Assembly: GCA_905221605.1 (NCBI GenBank)
Contig: CAJNDS010000469.1
Coordinates: 15,001-79,000 of the forward strand
DNA length: 64,000 nt
Reading direction: 5' to 3'
Origin: Symbiodinium natans
Lineage: Eukaryota > Sar > Dinophyceae > Suessiales > Symbiodiniaceae
Shown: positions 9,166 through 18,961 of the stretch, in pieces
Position numbering within the stretch: position 1 is the first letter of the stretch
Layout: every line of letters begins with the position of its first letter
The notes under the pieces: model-generated
Told to the model about the DNA's origin: nothing
The model's database searches: none
The model's input: the letters and a program-made list of their open reading frames with translations, nothing else
Made by a program: the position numbers and the translations under genes

Positions 9166-9394
9166 GGGATGGGGTTCCAGGTTTAGGGTTTAGGGTTTAG
9201 GATTTAGGGTCTGGGATTGGTCTTAAGATGCAGGAGTTGGGGCTTGGGGCTCGGGGTTTAGGAAAAAGCGCAGTTGTGGCTTGGGAAGGGGTCTCCATGA
9301 AAAGGTTTAGGGGTTTAGGGTTTCAGGGTTCTGGTGCTTCCCCGGTTCGGAAAGCCATGGGGTCTACAATGCTTACTAGGCTAGGTCCTTAAGG

Positions 9395-9540
9395 AGGAAA
9401 TCGAACCCCAAAAGGGGTTTATGGTCAGGGTTTAGGGTTTAGGGTTTTGAGTTTAGGGCTCAGTGTTTAGGGTTCACATACCCCAATGGAGATGATAGTA
9501 GCCAAGGGTATGGTGTCCCAATCTTAGGTATCATTTGACC
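9395..9540. mobile_element. Family C element interrupted by a telomeric tract
   Basis: The left part has AGGAAATCGAACCCC and GGGTTTATGG. The right part resumes at TTCACATACCCC and ends with TCATTTGACC. Between them (about 9427-9471) lie TTTAGGG-type units absent from the homologous element at 4373-4491. Confidence 0.6.
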
Positions 9541-9658
9541 CCCAAAATTCTTGCAGTAGAGGGATGGATGCCAAGAGTGACCAATGGTCTAGGGTTTAGG
9601 GATGAGGGTCTAGGGTTTAGGGTTTAGGGTTTAGGGATGAGGGTTTAGGGTACAGGTT

Positions 9659-9700
9659 CGGGGTTTGGGGTTTGGGGTTTGGGGTTTGGGGTTTGGGGTT
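9659..9700 (+). repeat. TTTGGGG tract
   Basis: About six units, directly followed by poly-C. Confidence 0.95.
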
Positions 9701-9703
9701 CCC

Positions 9704-9704
<1 letters not shown>

Positions 9705-9747
<43 letters not shown>
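9705..9747 (-). repeat. Poly-C, 43 bases
   Basis: Uninterrupted run after a TTTGGGG tract. It creates proline- and glycine-run ORFs that are artefacts. Confidence 0.95.
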
Positions 9748-9750
<3 letters not shown>

Positions 9751-9847
9751 CCCCCCTGAAGCGCCATTCACTGAAATCTTCTGCATCCACCCAGGGCTCC
9801 GAGAACCTCAAAAGCCCGAAGCTCTGTCACTAACAAGAACCCTTGGG

Positions 9848-9945
9848 TTTAGGGTTTAGGGTTTAGGGTTTAGGGTTTAGGGTTTAGGGTTTAGGGTTTA
9901 GGGTTTAGGGTTTAGGGTTTAGGGTTTAGGGTTTAGGGTTTAGGG
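9848..9945 (+). repeat. TTTAGGG tract
   Basis: Fourteen units. Confidence 0.97.
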
Positions 9946-9949
9946 TATC

Positions 9950-9998
9950 TTGGGCTGGCCTTTCCCTTCTTGCCCTTCTTCGTCCGGCTCTGAAACTC
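9950..9998 (-). CDS. Exon-like island, lysine-rich
   Basis: After AAG|G (acceptor 10000-9999) the minus frame reads EFQSRTKKGKKGKASP, with mostly G/C-ending codons. It lies between a TTTAGGG array (9848-9945) and a CCCTAAA tract (10053-10096), and resembles the other lysine-rich islands. Confidence 0.3.
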
Positions 9999-10052
9999 CT
10001 TCGCGCAGAGACTGTTGGGTTCTTTCGGGCTTCGGGGGTGTGCGCCTTTTTT

Positions 10053-10096
10053 CCTAAACCCTAAACCCTAAACCCTAAACCCTAAACCCTAAACCC
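10053..10096 (-). repeat. CCCTAAA tract
   Basis: Six units. Confidence 0.96.
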
Positions 10097-10260
10097 GTGT
10101 GACATCTTGGCCCAAACTCTGCTTCACGGCCTCGCCTCACGTAGTGTTTAGGAGTCCAGGTCCCTAAGAGTTAAGCGTACTTGTTGAGGTCTTTTAGGGT
10201 TTTTCTGGTGTCTTGCTACCCTTCGCCCTGCCCTAAGCTCCTAGACATTGGCTGCGAAAC

Positions 10261-10500
10261 CCCCACAACCCTAAAACCCCAAAACCCCAAAACCCCAAAA
10301 CCCCAAAACCCCAAAACCCCAAAACCCCAGAGACCCCTAAACCCCTTAACCTCAAAACCCCGAAACCCCCAAAACCCCAAAACCCGGAAACCCCACAACC
10401 TCAAAACCCCAGTATCCCAAACACCAAAACCACAAAGCCCGAAAACCCCACAACCCCACAACCCCAAATTGTCTTAAACCCCAAAACACCAAAACCCCTA
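10261..10500 (-). repeat. CCCCAAAA-type octamer tract
   Basis: A core of perfect CCCCAAAA units (about 10275-10327) grades into degenerate CCCCAAA and CCCCACAA units continuing to about 10810. The ORFs over it are artefacts. Confidence 0.92.
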
Positions 10501-10819
10501 TACCCTGGGCAGCCCAAAACCCCTACACCCCAATCCTAAACACCAAAACACCAAGAACCCACAACCACAAAACCCCAAAACTCCTAAACAAACAAACACC
10601 GAAACCCCAAAGCCCCAAAACTCCTAAGCCCCAAAGATTCAAAGCTCCGAAATCCCGAAGATCCTAAACCCCTAACCCCCCAAACTCCTATACCCCAAAA
10701 CTCCTAAAGCAGGAAACCCCAAAGCCCCCAAACCCCTAAACCCCTACAACTCCAAAAGCTCCTAAACCAGAAACCCCCCAAAACCGCTAAATCCGTAAAC
10801 CCCAAAACCCCAAACACAA

Positions 10820-10885
10820 AAGCCTAAACCCTAAACCCTAAACCCTAAACCCTAAACCCTAAACCCTAAACCTTAAACCCTAAAC
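10820..10885 (-). repeat. CCCTAAA tract
   Basis: About nine units. Confidence 0.96.
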
Positions 10886-10892
10886 CCCAAAT

Positions 10893-10972
10893 CCATGGCC
10901 TCAGAGTCCATATCCGAGAAATCCTGTGGCGGAGTCCGGTCTCGCTCCACCTTTTCCGGGCTGTTCCTTTGG
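10893..10972 (-). CDS. Exon-like island with QDFSDM motif
   Basis: The minus frame reads SPEKVERDRTPPQDFSDMDS and then EAM; about two thirds of codons end in G or C. A related island at 13383-13446 reads AQDFSDMESG, so the two look like copies of one exon. No known domain is recognised. Confidence 0.4.
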
Positions 10973-11014
10973 GGTGGGGGGGGGGGGGGGGGTGTTTAGG
11001 GCGTTTAGGATGTT

Positions 11015-11120
11015 TAGTTTAGGGGGTTTAGGGGGGTTTAGGGGTTTAGGGGGGTTTAGGGGTTTAGGGGGGTTTAGGGGGGTTTAGGGGTTTAGGGGAT
11101 TTAGGGGGTTTAGGGGGTGT
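11015..11120 (+). repeat. TTTAGGGG / TTTAGGGGGG variant tract
   Basis: Units of eight to ten bases with four to six Gs. It follows an 18-base G run that ends near 10992. Confidence 0.9.
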
Positions 11121-11229
11121 AGTTCCTTGTGGAACGCAAGGCGTCGGGCTGGTAGTTGCGTTTTCTTGTGAGTTTTTTTTGGTGAATTTTCCTTCTATGG
11201 TTTAGGGGACTTGTAGTAGAGTTGTCGCT

Positions 11230-11320
11230 TCCTTTAGGGTTTAGGGTTTAGGGGTTTGGGGGTTTAACTAGGGTTTAGGGGTTTAGGGGTTTAGGGCTTT
11301 AGGGGTTTAGGGGTTTAGGG
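11230..11320 (+). repeat. TTTAGGGG variant tract
   Basis: Mixed TTTAGGG and TTTAGGGG units. Confidence 0.88.
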
Positions 11321-11469
11321 TGAATTTTCTGACCCTCTACCTCCTGCACCACGCAGTTGTGCAGGAGCAAGGTTTCAGACGTAGGGGCCTCGAACAATAC
11401 AGGGGCCTTAATAATTCGAATAGACCAGAAGGGAATACTATTTAGCAATTATCCTGACCCCCATCTTGT

Positions 11470-11575
11470 AGAGAATGCAGAGAAGAGGATGCTGGCCGAG
11501 GGGTTGGCGTTCAGGGCTTCGCGATGCGCGATTTTTGCGGTGTCGCGCGTAGGCATGTAGGGCATGGAGGCTGCA
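11470..11575 (-). CDS. Exon-like island, unknown protein
   Basis: Downstream of a possible TGCAG acceptor the minus frame reads YMPTRDTAKIAHREALNANP and continues SASILFSAF. About 76% of codons end in G or C, clearly more than in the overlapping plus ORF. Family unknown. Confidence 0.35.
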
Positions 11576-12129
11576 GGCAAGATCACCTCAGCAAGTCCTG
11601 AGGCCTTCCAAGCCTACACCCTGAACCCTAACCCCTAAACCCTAAACCCTAAACCCTGAACCCTGAACCCGAATTTCCGGTGTTTGTCAGGGCGCCGCAG
11701 GGACCTTAAAACAATGCAGGCAGAGCCGGGATGTCCATCAAAAACCCTCTGAAAAATATTCCTGAGTATGATGCTCTCTGCACCCAGTAAAGGGGAAAGA
11801 CAAGTTGTCGCAAGGACCTACCTAGAGAGGGTGGGAATGATGTTGGCTCAGGATTTCGGATCGGATGCGAATCCATTCCTTCCTCCTCTGTCAGTCCCCT
11901 ATACCCTAGCCCTCAACCCTGAAGCTAAACCCTAAACCCTAAACCGTAAACCCTAGACCCTAAACCCTAAACCCTGAACCCTGTAAAGCCCCCCCCAAGC
12001 CCTATCAACCACAAACTCTAAACCCTAAACCCTAGAACCCTAAAACTCTAAACCCTAAACCCCAATCCCCAAACCCTGACCCCTATCAACCATGAACCCT
12101 AAACCCTAAACCCTGGAAACCTGAACCCT

Positions 12130-12202
12130 AAAACCCTAAACCCTAATGCCCAAAAACCCTAAACCCTAAACCCTAAACCCTAAACCCTAAACCCTAAACC
12201 CC
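12130..12202 (-). repeat. CCCTAAA tract
   Basis: About ten units, ending beside the KKKK island. Confidence 0.95.
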
Positions 12203-12263
12203 ACCCTTGGCGCCTTCTTCTTCTTGCCCTTTGGCTTGGGTTCATCTGGGCCAGTGCTGGGGC
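12201..12263 (-). CDS. Exon-like island with KKKK motif
   Basis: After a CAAG acceptor (12265-12264) the minus frame reads PSTGPDEPKPKGKKKKAPR. About 70% of codons end in G or C. It is related in composition and motif to 8640-8718 and 14405-14455. Confidence 0.35.
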
Positions 12264-12660
12264 TTGAATGCGCACACCCTTTTTTTGTTTTCTGTTTTTT
12301 TTTTTGGGGGGGGGGGGGGTTAGCGTTTCGGGCTTGGGGTTTAGGGCTTAGGGTTTGGGGTTTAGGGGTTTAGGGTTTGGGGGTTTAGGGTTTGGGGTTT
12401 AGAGGTTTGGGGTTTAGGGGTTTGGGGTTTGGGCTTTAGCATGCTGGAAGTATGGGCTGCAGTTTAGATGTTTATTGATTGACGCGGTATGCGTCATCCT
12501 ATAGGGTCTCTTGACCGGCTGGGGTTTAGAGGCTCTGCGCAATGCTAACCTGGGCTGCATGGGCTCAGGTTTCATAGAGTTTCATGGGGGGGGGCACCCC
12601 AAACCCTAAACACTAAAAGCCCTCAGTCCAAAACCTTAAACGCAGGCTACGAAGGCTTTA

Positions 12661-12769
12661 CTAGAGCACTCGCTCCGGGCCTCGGGATTTGCGGTAGAAG
12701 CCCCAGTGCTAAGCGCGGAAGGCCTAGAAGTTGACCCTGGCGCCCCTCAAGACTACAAGGACTGAATCT
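12661..12769 (+). CDS. Exon-like island ending in a stop
   Basis: The plus frame reads LEHSLRASGFAVEAPVLSAE, then GLEVDPGAPQDYKD and TGA. Third positions are only weakly biased, and a minus frame is open too. It may be a terminal exon or chance. Confidence 0.2.
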
Positions 12770-12815
12770 TGGAATCAGTTTTTAGGGGTTCAGGATTCAG
12801 GGTTTAGGAAATGTT

Positions 12816-12892
12816 GGTAGCCCCAGAAACCAGCTACTTTCCAAGAGAATCCAGAACCAACAAAAGGGTAAAAGGGCACCACTAGGCTACCA
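12816..12892. mobile_element. Inverted-repeat element, family A, short copy
   Basis: Starts GGTAGCC, ends ACTAGGCTACC, with CCAGAACCAACAAAAGGG inside, as in the copies at 18419-18521, 35282-35395 and 38775-38878. Confidence 0.55.
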
Positions 12893-12954
12893 AGTAATTT
12901 AGCCCCGGTGCTTCGACCCTTAAGCGCCTCAAAACTCCCTAGGCCGAAAACCCT

Positions 12955-13190
12955 AACCTTAAACCCCAAACCCCAAACCCCAAAGCCTAAATCCCCAAAC
13001 CCCAAAACCCCAAAACCCCAAAACCCCAAAACCCCAAAACCCCAAAACCCCAAAACCCCAAAACCCCAAAACCCCAAAACCCCAAAAACCCAAAACCCCA
13101 AAAACCCAAAAACCCCAAAACACCCTAAAACCCTAAAACCCTAAAACCCCCCTAAAACCCCCCTAAAACCCTAAAACCCTAAACCCGGGC
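12955..13190 (-). repeat. CCCCAAAA octamer array
   Basis: About ten perfect CCCCAAAA units at 13004-13085, flanked by CCCCAAA and CCCTAAAA variants. CCCCAAAA is the Euplotes/Oxytricha telomere unit. Confidence 0.94.
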
Positions 13191-13382
13191 CCCGCAAAAC
13201 CCAAAAGACCCGTCCCAGCTGATGGACAAGACTACTCTTTCACCCCCCCCCCCCCATTCTTCGAAACTTAAGTTGCAAGTTCCTTAACAATATGAAATGG
13301 TAGCCCTAAACCCTAAACCCTAAACCCTCAACCCTAAACCTGGTAGCTTCACTTAAGTTCCTTCACAAGAACCCAGTTGAAG

Positions 13383-13446
13383 GTGGTGGCGGCCTGATTC
13401 CATGTCGGAGAAGTCTTGTGCCTCCTTAACCCCCTGCGCGGCAGCC
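13383..13446 (-). CDS. Exon-like island with QDFSDM motif
   Basis: The minus frame reads AAAQGVKEAQDFSDMESGRH. The QDFSDM core recurs at 10893-10972. Such conservation between two islands 2.5 kb apart supports coding origin or recent duplication of an exon. Confidence 0.35.
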
Positions 13447-13756
13447 AGAGCAATACCCCAAGAGTAAATAGGGTTTAGGGCTTGGGGCTTAGGGCTTTGG
13501 GTCTAGGGTTGAGGGTATCCTAAACCCTATAACCCCCAAGAACCGCCAACACAAACGAAATCCGACTCGACTAGGGTATAGACTCTGCTGTAGGTCTGTC
13601 GGGAGCAGGCCGCAAATCCTAAGCCCTCTTACTGGTGCTGAAACGGGATCCTTGTAGAAAGAAAGGACTAAGCCTCTATGGAGGGGGTTGACCGAACACA
13701 GATCATTGCCGCTCCCCTCCCCACCTGGACACCTCAATCTCAAACCAGAGGCTCGC

Positions 13757-13903
13757 TTTAAGGGTAGTTACATGGGCCCTCAATATGGTCCTTTAAAGGT
13801 TCTGCTGTATCTATGGGCCCTTAATTTGTATAGGTGATATGAGGGGTATCTAAGGGGTCCCCTTTGGATGGCCCATACTAAGGGACCATGTAACTACCCT
13901 TAG
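13757..13903. mobile_element. Inverted-repeat element, family D
   Basis: TAAGGGTAGTTACATGG (13759-13775) is a perfect 17-bp inverted repeat of 13886-13902. Related to 6141-6267. Confidence 0.75.
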
Positions 13904-14151
13904 ACTCGTACGCACTCCTCCCCCCAGGCATCAGCGCGAATAACACGCCGGAGGCCAGAACAGGCTTTACAGGGTTTTAAACGCAATCGGAACCCTCGAA
14001 ACCCTACAAACTCACAAAAAAACCCTGGAAACCCGATAAACCGCCATCAACCCTACGCTCCCGATAAACCCTCTGCATCCGAAAAACCCTGTATACCCGA
14101 CAAATCCTATAAAGCCTAAACTTTACAAGGGGGCGTTCGGGTGTAGAGGTT

Positions 14152-14218
14152 AAACCCTAAACCCTAAACCCTAAACCCTAAACCCTAAACCCTAAACCCT
14201 AAACCCTAAACCCTAAAC
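14152..14218 (-). repeat. CCCTAAA tract
   Basis: About nine units, directly abutting the family B element that follows. Confidence 0.96.
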
Positions 14219-14219
14219 C

Positions 14220-14318
14220 GGATGTTTGCCTACTAACTGCTCTGCAAGCGGGATTCTAACAGGGGAGGGGGGGTACCTCAGTCCCGATTAAGGTGTTAGT
14301 ATAAGGGGGAACATCACA
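14220..14318. mobile_element. Inverted-repeat element, family B, diverged copy
   Basis: The right end GTTAGTATAAGGGGGAACAT matches family B exactly. The left end is diverged. A GGGATTCTAAC and CCCGATTAAGG interior is shared with the copy near 7930-7990. Confidence 0.6.
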
Positions 14319-14404
14319 ACTCTAGCCCTAAAACCCTAAACCCCAAAACCCTAAAACCCTGAAACCCTAAACCCTCAACCCTGAACCCTAAACCCTAAAC
14401 CCCA

Positions 14405-14455
14405 AGGGGTCTGAGTGGTGGTGCCTTCTTCTTCTTGGGCCCTTTCCTTCGGTCT
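14405..14455 (-). CDS. Exon-like island with KKKK motif
   Basis: The minus frame reads GEDRRKGPKKKKAPPLRP. It is the third KKKKA[RP] island in 6 kb. Poly-G directly to its right limits the exon on that side. Frame choice is less certain here because all three minus frames are open. Confidence 0.25.
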
Positions 14456-14520
14456 TCGCCTCGGACGGAGTGGCCAAAGAGCCGGGGTGGGGAGGTGGGT
14501 GGGAGGGAGGTGCGGGGGCG

Positions 14521-14552
14521 GAGGGGGGGGGGGGGCGGAGGGGGGGGGGGGG

Positions 14553-14594
<42 letters not shown>
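14521..14594 (+). repeat. G-rich tract with GGCGGAGG breaks
   Basis: Long G runs broken twice by CGGA, then a run of about 39 G. It produces poly-Gly ORFs in all three frames. Confidence 0.95.
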
Positions 14595-14597
<3 letters not shown>

Positions 14598-15329
14598 GCC
14601 TGGAGCTACGTCTTTGGGGCTTTTTCGGCTTTATGGGGTTTGGGGTTTGGGGTTTAGGGTTTAATTAGGGTTTAGGGTTAGGGTTTAGAAGAACTTGACC
14701 GGTTCGCTGCGTGCTTCGATTCGGTTGGTGCTGGAGTGTCGGCTTGGCTTTCGGGTACCCTCTCAAGCCTAAATCACTACACCCTAAAACTCAGGGGTTA
14801 GGGTTTAGGGTTTAGGGTGTAGGGCTTAAACCCTTGCCCGAGGGTGGTGAAGTCGTTGAACATCACTTTCGATTCAGGGGCGTTGTCTCTCAGGTTTACG
14901 CTCAGAGGGCTTAACAGGCTTCAAGCGCCACTTGGGTTTGTTTCTAAGGGCCTCGGGCTTAGCATTATGGTTGAAAGGTTGGGGGTTTACCCTAAACCCT
15001 AAACCCTAGGTATGGGTTGCGGGTTGAAAAAGGGCCGGTAAGGTTTGGGGGTTTGAGGGAAGCGTAGACCTTATCTGTGTCGGGCTTTCCCTGAACACAA
15101 CCTCAAACGGGAACTTGGCAGGTTTAGGGTTTACGGTTTTGGGCTTAGGTTTAGTGTGCAGGGCAGCCATCTTTGGGTTGGCTACGTTGTTAATCCCCCA
15201 AAACAGGCAAGAATGTCGTGGTACCAAGTGGATGAAGCTTAGGGCTTTGAAAAGCTTCATAGGGTTTAGGGCTAGGGTTTAGTGTTTAGGGTTTAGGGTT
15301 CAGGGTACAGGGTTTAGGGTTTAGGGTCC

Positions 15330-15465
15330 CGGTGGCCCGGTTGCCAGTCTTTTTGCACCCTCAGCACTCGGGCACTCGCGGCTTGCTTCGCAAAAAAGAC
15401 GCGCCCGGGCCAGGTGTCACTAAGGCTTTCAGGGCCAAAGTAGCCCCGGGCTTGGCTTTCGGAAT
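15330..15465 (-). CDS. Exon-like island, about 44 codons
   Basis: The minus frame contains GYFGPESLSDTWPGRVFFAK and QAASARVLRVQKDWQPGH, with about two thirds of codons ending in G or C. Unique sequence between TTTAGGG and CCCTAAA tracts. Unknown family. Confidence 0.3.
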
Positions 15466-15524
15466 AAACCTCTGAACCCTAAACTCTAGACTCTAGACCC
15501 TCAACCCTAAACTCTAACTTTGAG

Positions 15525-15645
15525 GAGGATGTTTTATGGCCTCTAGGCCTGGACAGGGCTTCGTTACCCCACTTCCGAGTGCCCAAGTTGCGCACTCGTG
15601 AAACGGCCTGGGGTGTCCCGGCTCCTTCTTGGACGGTGGTAGCCC
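15525..15645 (-). CDS. Exon-like island, about 40 codons
   Basis: The minus frame contains TTVQEGAGTPQAVSRVRNLG and TRKWGNEALSRPRGHK. Bounded on the right by a CCCTAAA tract. Codon bias is moderate. Not recognised. Confidence 0.25.
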
Positions 15646-15849
15646 TAAACCCTAAACCCTAAACCCTAAACCCTAAACTCTAAACGCTAAACCCAAGGTT
15701 ACTTCAATTCCGCTCAGCCCCTAAACCTTAAATTAGGGTCCCTAAACTCCGAACATTCAGCCCTAGACCCTGGTTTCCTAAACTACCCTAAAGCCTCCCC
15801 ATTTTCGGGGGTTACCTATTATATGACACGACCGGAGCCTTACCTGTCG

Positions 15850-16010
15850 CCCTAAACCCTAAAACCTAAAACCCTAAACCCTAAAACCCTAAAACCCTAA
15901 ACCCCTAAACCCCTAAACCCCTAAACCCCTAAACCCCTAAACCCCTAAGCCCCTAAACCCCTTAAAGCCTAAACCCCTAAGCCCCTAAACCCTAAACCCT
16001 AAACCATCCT
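15850..16010 (-). repeat. CCCCTAAA octamer tract
   Basis: Mostly CCCCTAAA units (TTTAGGGG on the other strand), with CCCTAAA at the ends. Confidence 0.93.
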
Positions 16011-16109
16011 TGTGTGTAACCCATAGGAGGCTTAAGACTTACGCTTTAGGGTCGAGGGGTACTCCCAAAATGGGAGCATATTTCATGGCGAGGACTGACC
16101 ATGCCAGCA

Positions 16110-16200
16110 CAACCCCCTAAACCCTAAACCCTAAACCCTAAATCCTCAACCCTAAACCCCAAACCCTAAACCCTAAACCCTAACCCTAAACCCTAAACCG
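16110..16200 (-). repeat. CCCTAAA tract
   Basis: About 13 units with variants. Confidence 0.94.
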
Positions 16201-16832
16201 CAGTGGTTCCGTTTTTGTCTAGAAGCTCAAACCAGCTACCGACCCTGAAAGACCCTAAAGCTTGGAAGATCCAACTGGTCTGGCGCCAACAAACCCCAAT
16301 CCCCACACCCCAAACACCAAACCCTAAACCCCAAACCCTACACCCCAAGCCCGAAACCCGAAACCCTAAACCCCAAACCCCAAACCCTAAAACCCTAAAC
16401 CTCAAACCCTACACCCCAAACCCGAAACCCGAAACCCGAAACCCTGAACCCTATAAACCCCAAACACCTTCGAAGCTCCCTGAAGCAGGAGCCGGAAGGC
16501 CCCCCAGGTACCTGCGTTTTTGTGAAACGGAGCAGTCGGCCGAGTTCGCTTTCGAATCTCGCGGCGCGCGGAAGCGAAGGGAGGCTCCCTCTCTCTCTCA
16601 GGGGACTTAGGGTTTAGGGTTTAGGGTTTAGGGTTTAGGGGCTCTTGCTCTCTGCCCTAATACCCTCCACCTCTGAACCCGAAGCCCCTAAGCCTTAAAA
16701 CCACTAAACCCCCCAAGCCCGGTATTCTGGAGAGCCTAGGGAAGAGGTGACCTCCCTGCCACCGTTTTTGTGAACACTGTCTATCTGCTGGCCCTTCTGA
16801 ATTCAGGGCCGGTACACCACAGAGGTGGATGC

Positions 16833-16898
16833 TTTTAGGGTTTAGGGTTTAGGGTTTAGGGTTTAGGGTTTAGGGTTTAGGGTTTAGGGTTTAGGGTC
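16833..16898 (+). repeat. TTTAGGG tract
   Basis: Nine units. Confidence 0.96.
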
Positions 16899-17149
16899 AA
16901 TGCAGTGTAGGGCTTATACGGGTAGGGTTGGTTTAGTGATAAGGTGTTTAGGGTTCGGGGCCTGAGAATTTTTAGAGGTTTAGGGCTTAAGAGTGTTCGG
17001 GGTTTAGGACTTGTAGGGGTTTGAAGGGTTAAGGGGTTCAAGGCTCTGGACGGAATCCGCGGCTATGAGGCCCTTAGCTCAGATTCGGCAAGCCCTGAAA
17101 ACCTTCTGATCCTCACAAGCCCGATTCAAAGTTGAAGCCTACAAACCCA

Positions 17150-17280
17150 TGATAATCCAAATTTTTTCGATAATTATGAATATGATTCACAAGATAGTAA
17201 TGGACCTGAAGATTTAACTAATTATAACTATATCAATGACAAATTTGTAAAAATAAATAATGAAAAGGATGATTGGGAAC
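17150..17280 (+). CDS. AT-rich exon-like island, N/D-rich peptide
   Basis: About 130 bp are strongly AT-rich, unlike the surrounding sequence. The plus frame is open: HDNPNFFDNYEYDSQDSNGP followed by EDLTNYNYINDKFVKINNEK and DDWEP. Nearly all codons end in A or T, the reverse of the other islands here. It could be a transferred fragment of organelle, viral or other AT-rich origin, or low-complexity intron. No family recognised. Confidence 0.35.
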
Positions 17281-17539
17281 CCAAAACCCGAAACCCTAAA
17301 CACTATCAACCCTCCACCTCTCTCTTTCTCACCCGAAATGCCCCTCTAAACTCTTTGAGAGTCCCGGTGCCTCTTTAAGAGGCAGGGCTACAAAAAGAAT
17401 GGCAAACGAACCCTCCTACACCATAAACCCTAAACTCCAAAGGCCCTAAACCCTAAGCCCTAAACCCTAAATCCTAAACCCTAAACCCTAAAGCCTAACC
17501 CATTTCTGAAACCTCTATACCCCTCTGGCTCCAGGTGCA

Positions 17540-17615
17540 GACCCCCAAGCAACGCAACGCCCTCACCGGCCGCCCTGGTCTGGCGGCAGGTCGGAACCTG
17601 CAGTTCGGGGCGGGA
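17540..17615 (+). CDS. Exon-like island, strand uncertain
   Basis: After CCAG|G the plus frame reads VQTPKQRNALTGRPGLAAGR then NLQFGAG; 78% of codons end in G or C. A minus frame is also open with similar bias because the whole segment is GC-rich. Confidence 0.25.
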
Positions 17616-17764
17616 GTTTGGAGTTTAGGGTTTAGGGCTACTAGGGTTTAGGGTTTAGGGTTTAGGGTTTAGGGGTTAGGGAAACTGGGGTTGAGTGACA
17701 GACCTCCATGAACGCCCACAGCCCGAAACCTCGAACCCCAAGACCCTGAAGCCACTAGCTGGGC

Positions 17765-17848
17765 CCGAAACTCTAAACCCCAAACCCTAAACCTAAACCC
17801 TAAACCCTAAACCCTAAACCCTAAACCCTAAACCCTAAACCTCTGTAT
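17765..17848 (-). repeat. CCCTAAA tract
   Basis: About 12 units. Confidence 0.96.
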
Positions 17849-17872
17849 CATATCGAACTTTAACCCTAATGA

Positions 17873-17958
17873 TCGTCGTGGGCAAGGCCAGTTTTTCGTG
17901 GGCAAGCCCCGAATCTTCGCGGGCAAGGCCCAAATCTTCGTGGACAAGGCTCGGGGGT
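17873..17958 (+). repeat. Minisatellite, about 22 bp x 4
   Basis: Repeats of TCGTGGGCAAGGCCCAAATCT with small changes. Confidence 0.75.
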
Positions 17959-17982
17959 GCTTTAAGGCTTAAGGTTTAGGGC

Positions 17983-18115
17983 CCCTAAACCCTAAACCCT
18001 AAACCCTAAACCCTAAACCCTAAAGCCTAAAGCCTAAAGCCTAAAGCCTAAAGCCTAAAGCCCAAAGCCTAAAGCCTAAAGCCTAAAGCCTAAACCCTAA
18101 ACCGTAAACCCTAGT
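17983..18115 (-). repeat. CCCTAAA tract with TAAAGCC block
   Basis: Five CCCTAAA units change into about ten AAAGCCT units, then back to CCCTAAA. A point variant has been amplified locally. Confidence 0.94.
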
Positions 18116-18418
18116 TTAGGGCCCTAAGGTATGGAGCCTAAGGTCTATGAATTGAGTGAACTTTATGTCTAAATGCTCAAGCATACACGTCGTGACCCCC
18201 CTTCAAACCCTTAAGCCCTTCACCCCGTATGGGACCTAGGAGATTAAGGCCTAAGAAGCCCTTAAACCCTTATAAAGCCTGAAGCCCCAAAGCGGACATA
18301 AAGTCTTAAGCCCTTAAACCCTTAGAAAACCTTAAGCCCTTAAACCCTTATGAAGTCTCAAGCTCTTGAGCTCTTCAACCCTCCAGCCCTAAAACCCTTG
18401 AGCTCTTTAACCCTTCTT

Positions 18419-18521
18419 GGTAGCCCTGTAACCATCTTATGATATGGGTACCCTTTTTGGGTTGGTTACTTTCTAAGGGAACCCAGAACCAAAAAGAAGG
18501 GTAAAGGGTACCACTGGGCTA
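18419..18521. mobile_element. Inverted-repeat element, family A
   Basis: GGTAGCCCTGTAACC on the left and GGTACCACTGGGCTA on the right. Interior GGGTACCCTTTTTGG and AACCCAGAACCAAAAA are shared with the other family A copies. Confidence 0.65.
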
Positions 18522-18531
18522 AAAATAATTG

Positions 18532-18622
18532 TCTAAACCCTAAACCCTGAACCCTAAACCTTAAACCCTAAACCCTGAACCCTAAACCCTAAACCCTAAA
18601 CCTAAACCCTAAACCCTAAACG
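18532..18622 (-). repeat. CCCTAAA tract
   Basis: About 13 units. Confidence 0.95.
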
Positions 18623-18700
18623 CCCACCCATGTGCACCTTCTGGGCCATCTTCCAGGGGCTGGATGGGGAGGTTCGGCATGGACTCCTCGTGGCGTTCGG
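18622..18700 (-). CDS. Exon-like island, unknown protein
   Basis: The minus frame reads PERHEESMPNLPIQPLEDGP then EGAHGWA; about 74% of codons end in G or C. It lies between a CCCTAAA tract and a G-run followed by TTTAGGG repeats. Confidence 0.4.
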
Positions 18701-18708
18701 GGGGGGGT

Positions 18709-18786
18709 TTAGGGTTTAGGGTTTAGGGTTTAGGGTTTAGGGTTTAGGGTTTAGGGTTTAGGGTTTAGAGGGGGGGGGGGGGGGGG
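18709..18786 (+). repeat. TTTAGGG tract ending in poly-G
   Basis: About nine units, then AGAG and a run of about 16 G. Confidence 0.95.
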
Positions 18787-18862
18787 CTTCAGGGGTTCGG
18801 CAAATAATGTTGCTCGGCCACTGCAGGTCTGGAGTCCGCCCCTTCAGCGCCTAAATCAGATC

Positions 18863-18961
18863 GATATGAAGCAGGGTTTATATTCCTTGTACCCCAAGAT
18901 GGACACTCCATATATACACTCACCAATAACCGTAATGTAAATCCTGTTTCATTTTCATATG
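18863..18961. mobile_element. Inverted-repeat element, family E
   Basis: Shares GGGTTTATATTCCTTGTACC and TATACACTCACCAAT with 33275-33395. The ends GATATGAAGCAGG and CCTGTTTCATTTTCATATG are roughly inverted. Confidence 0.6.
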
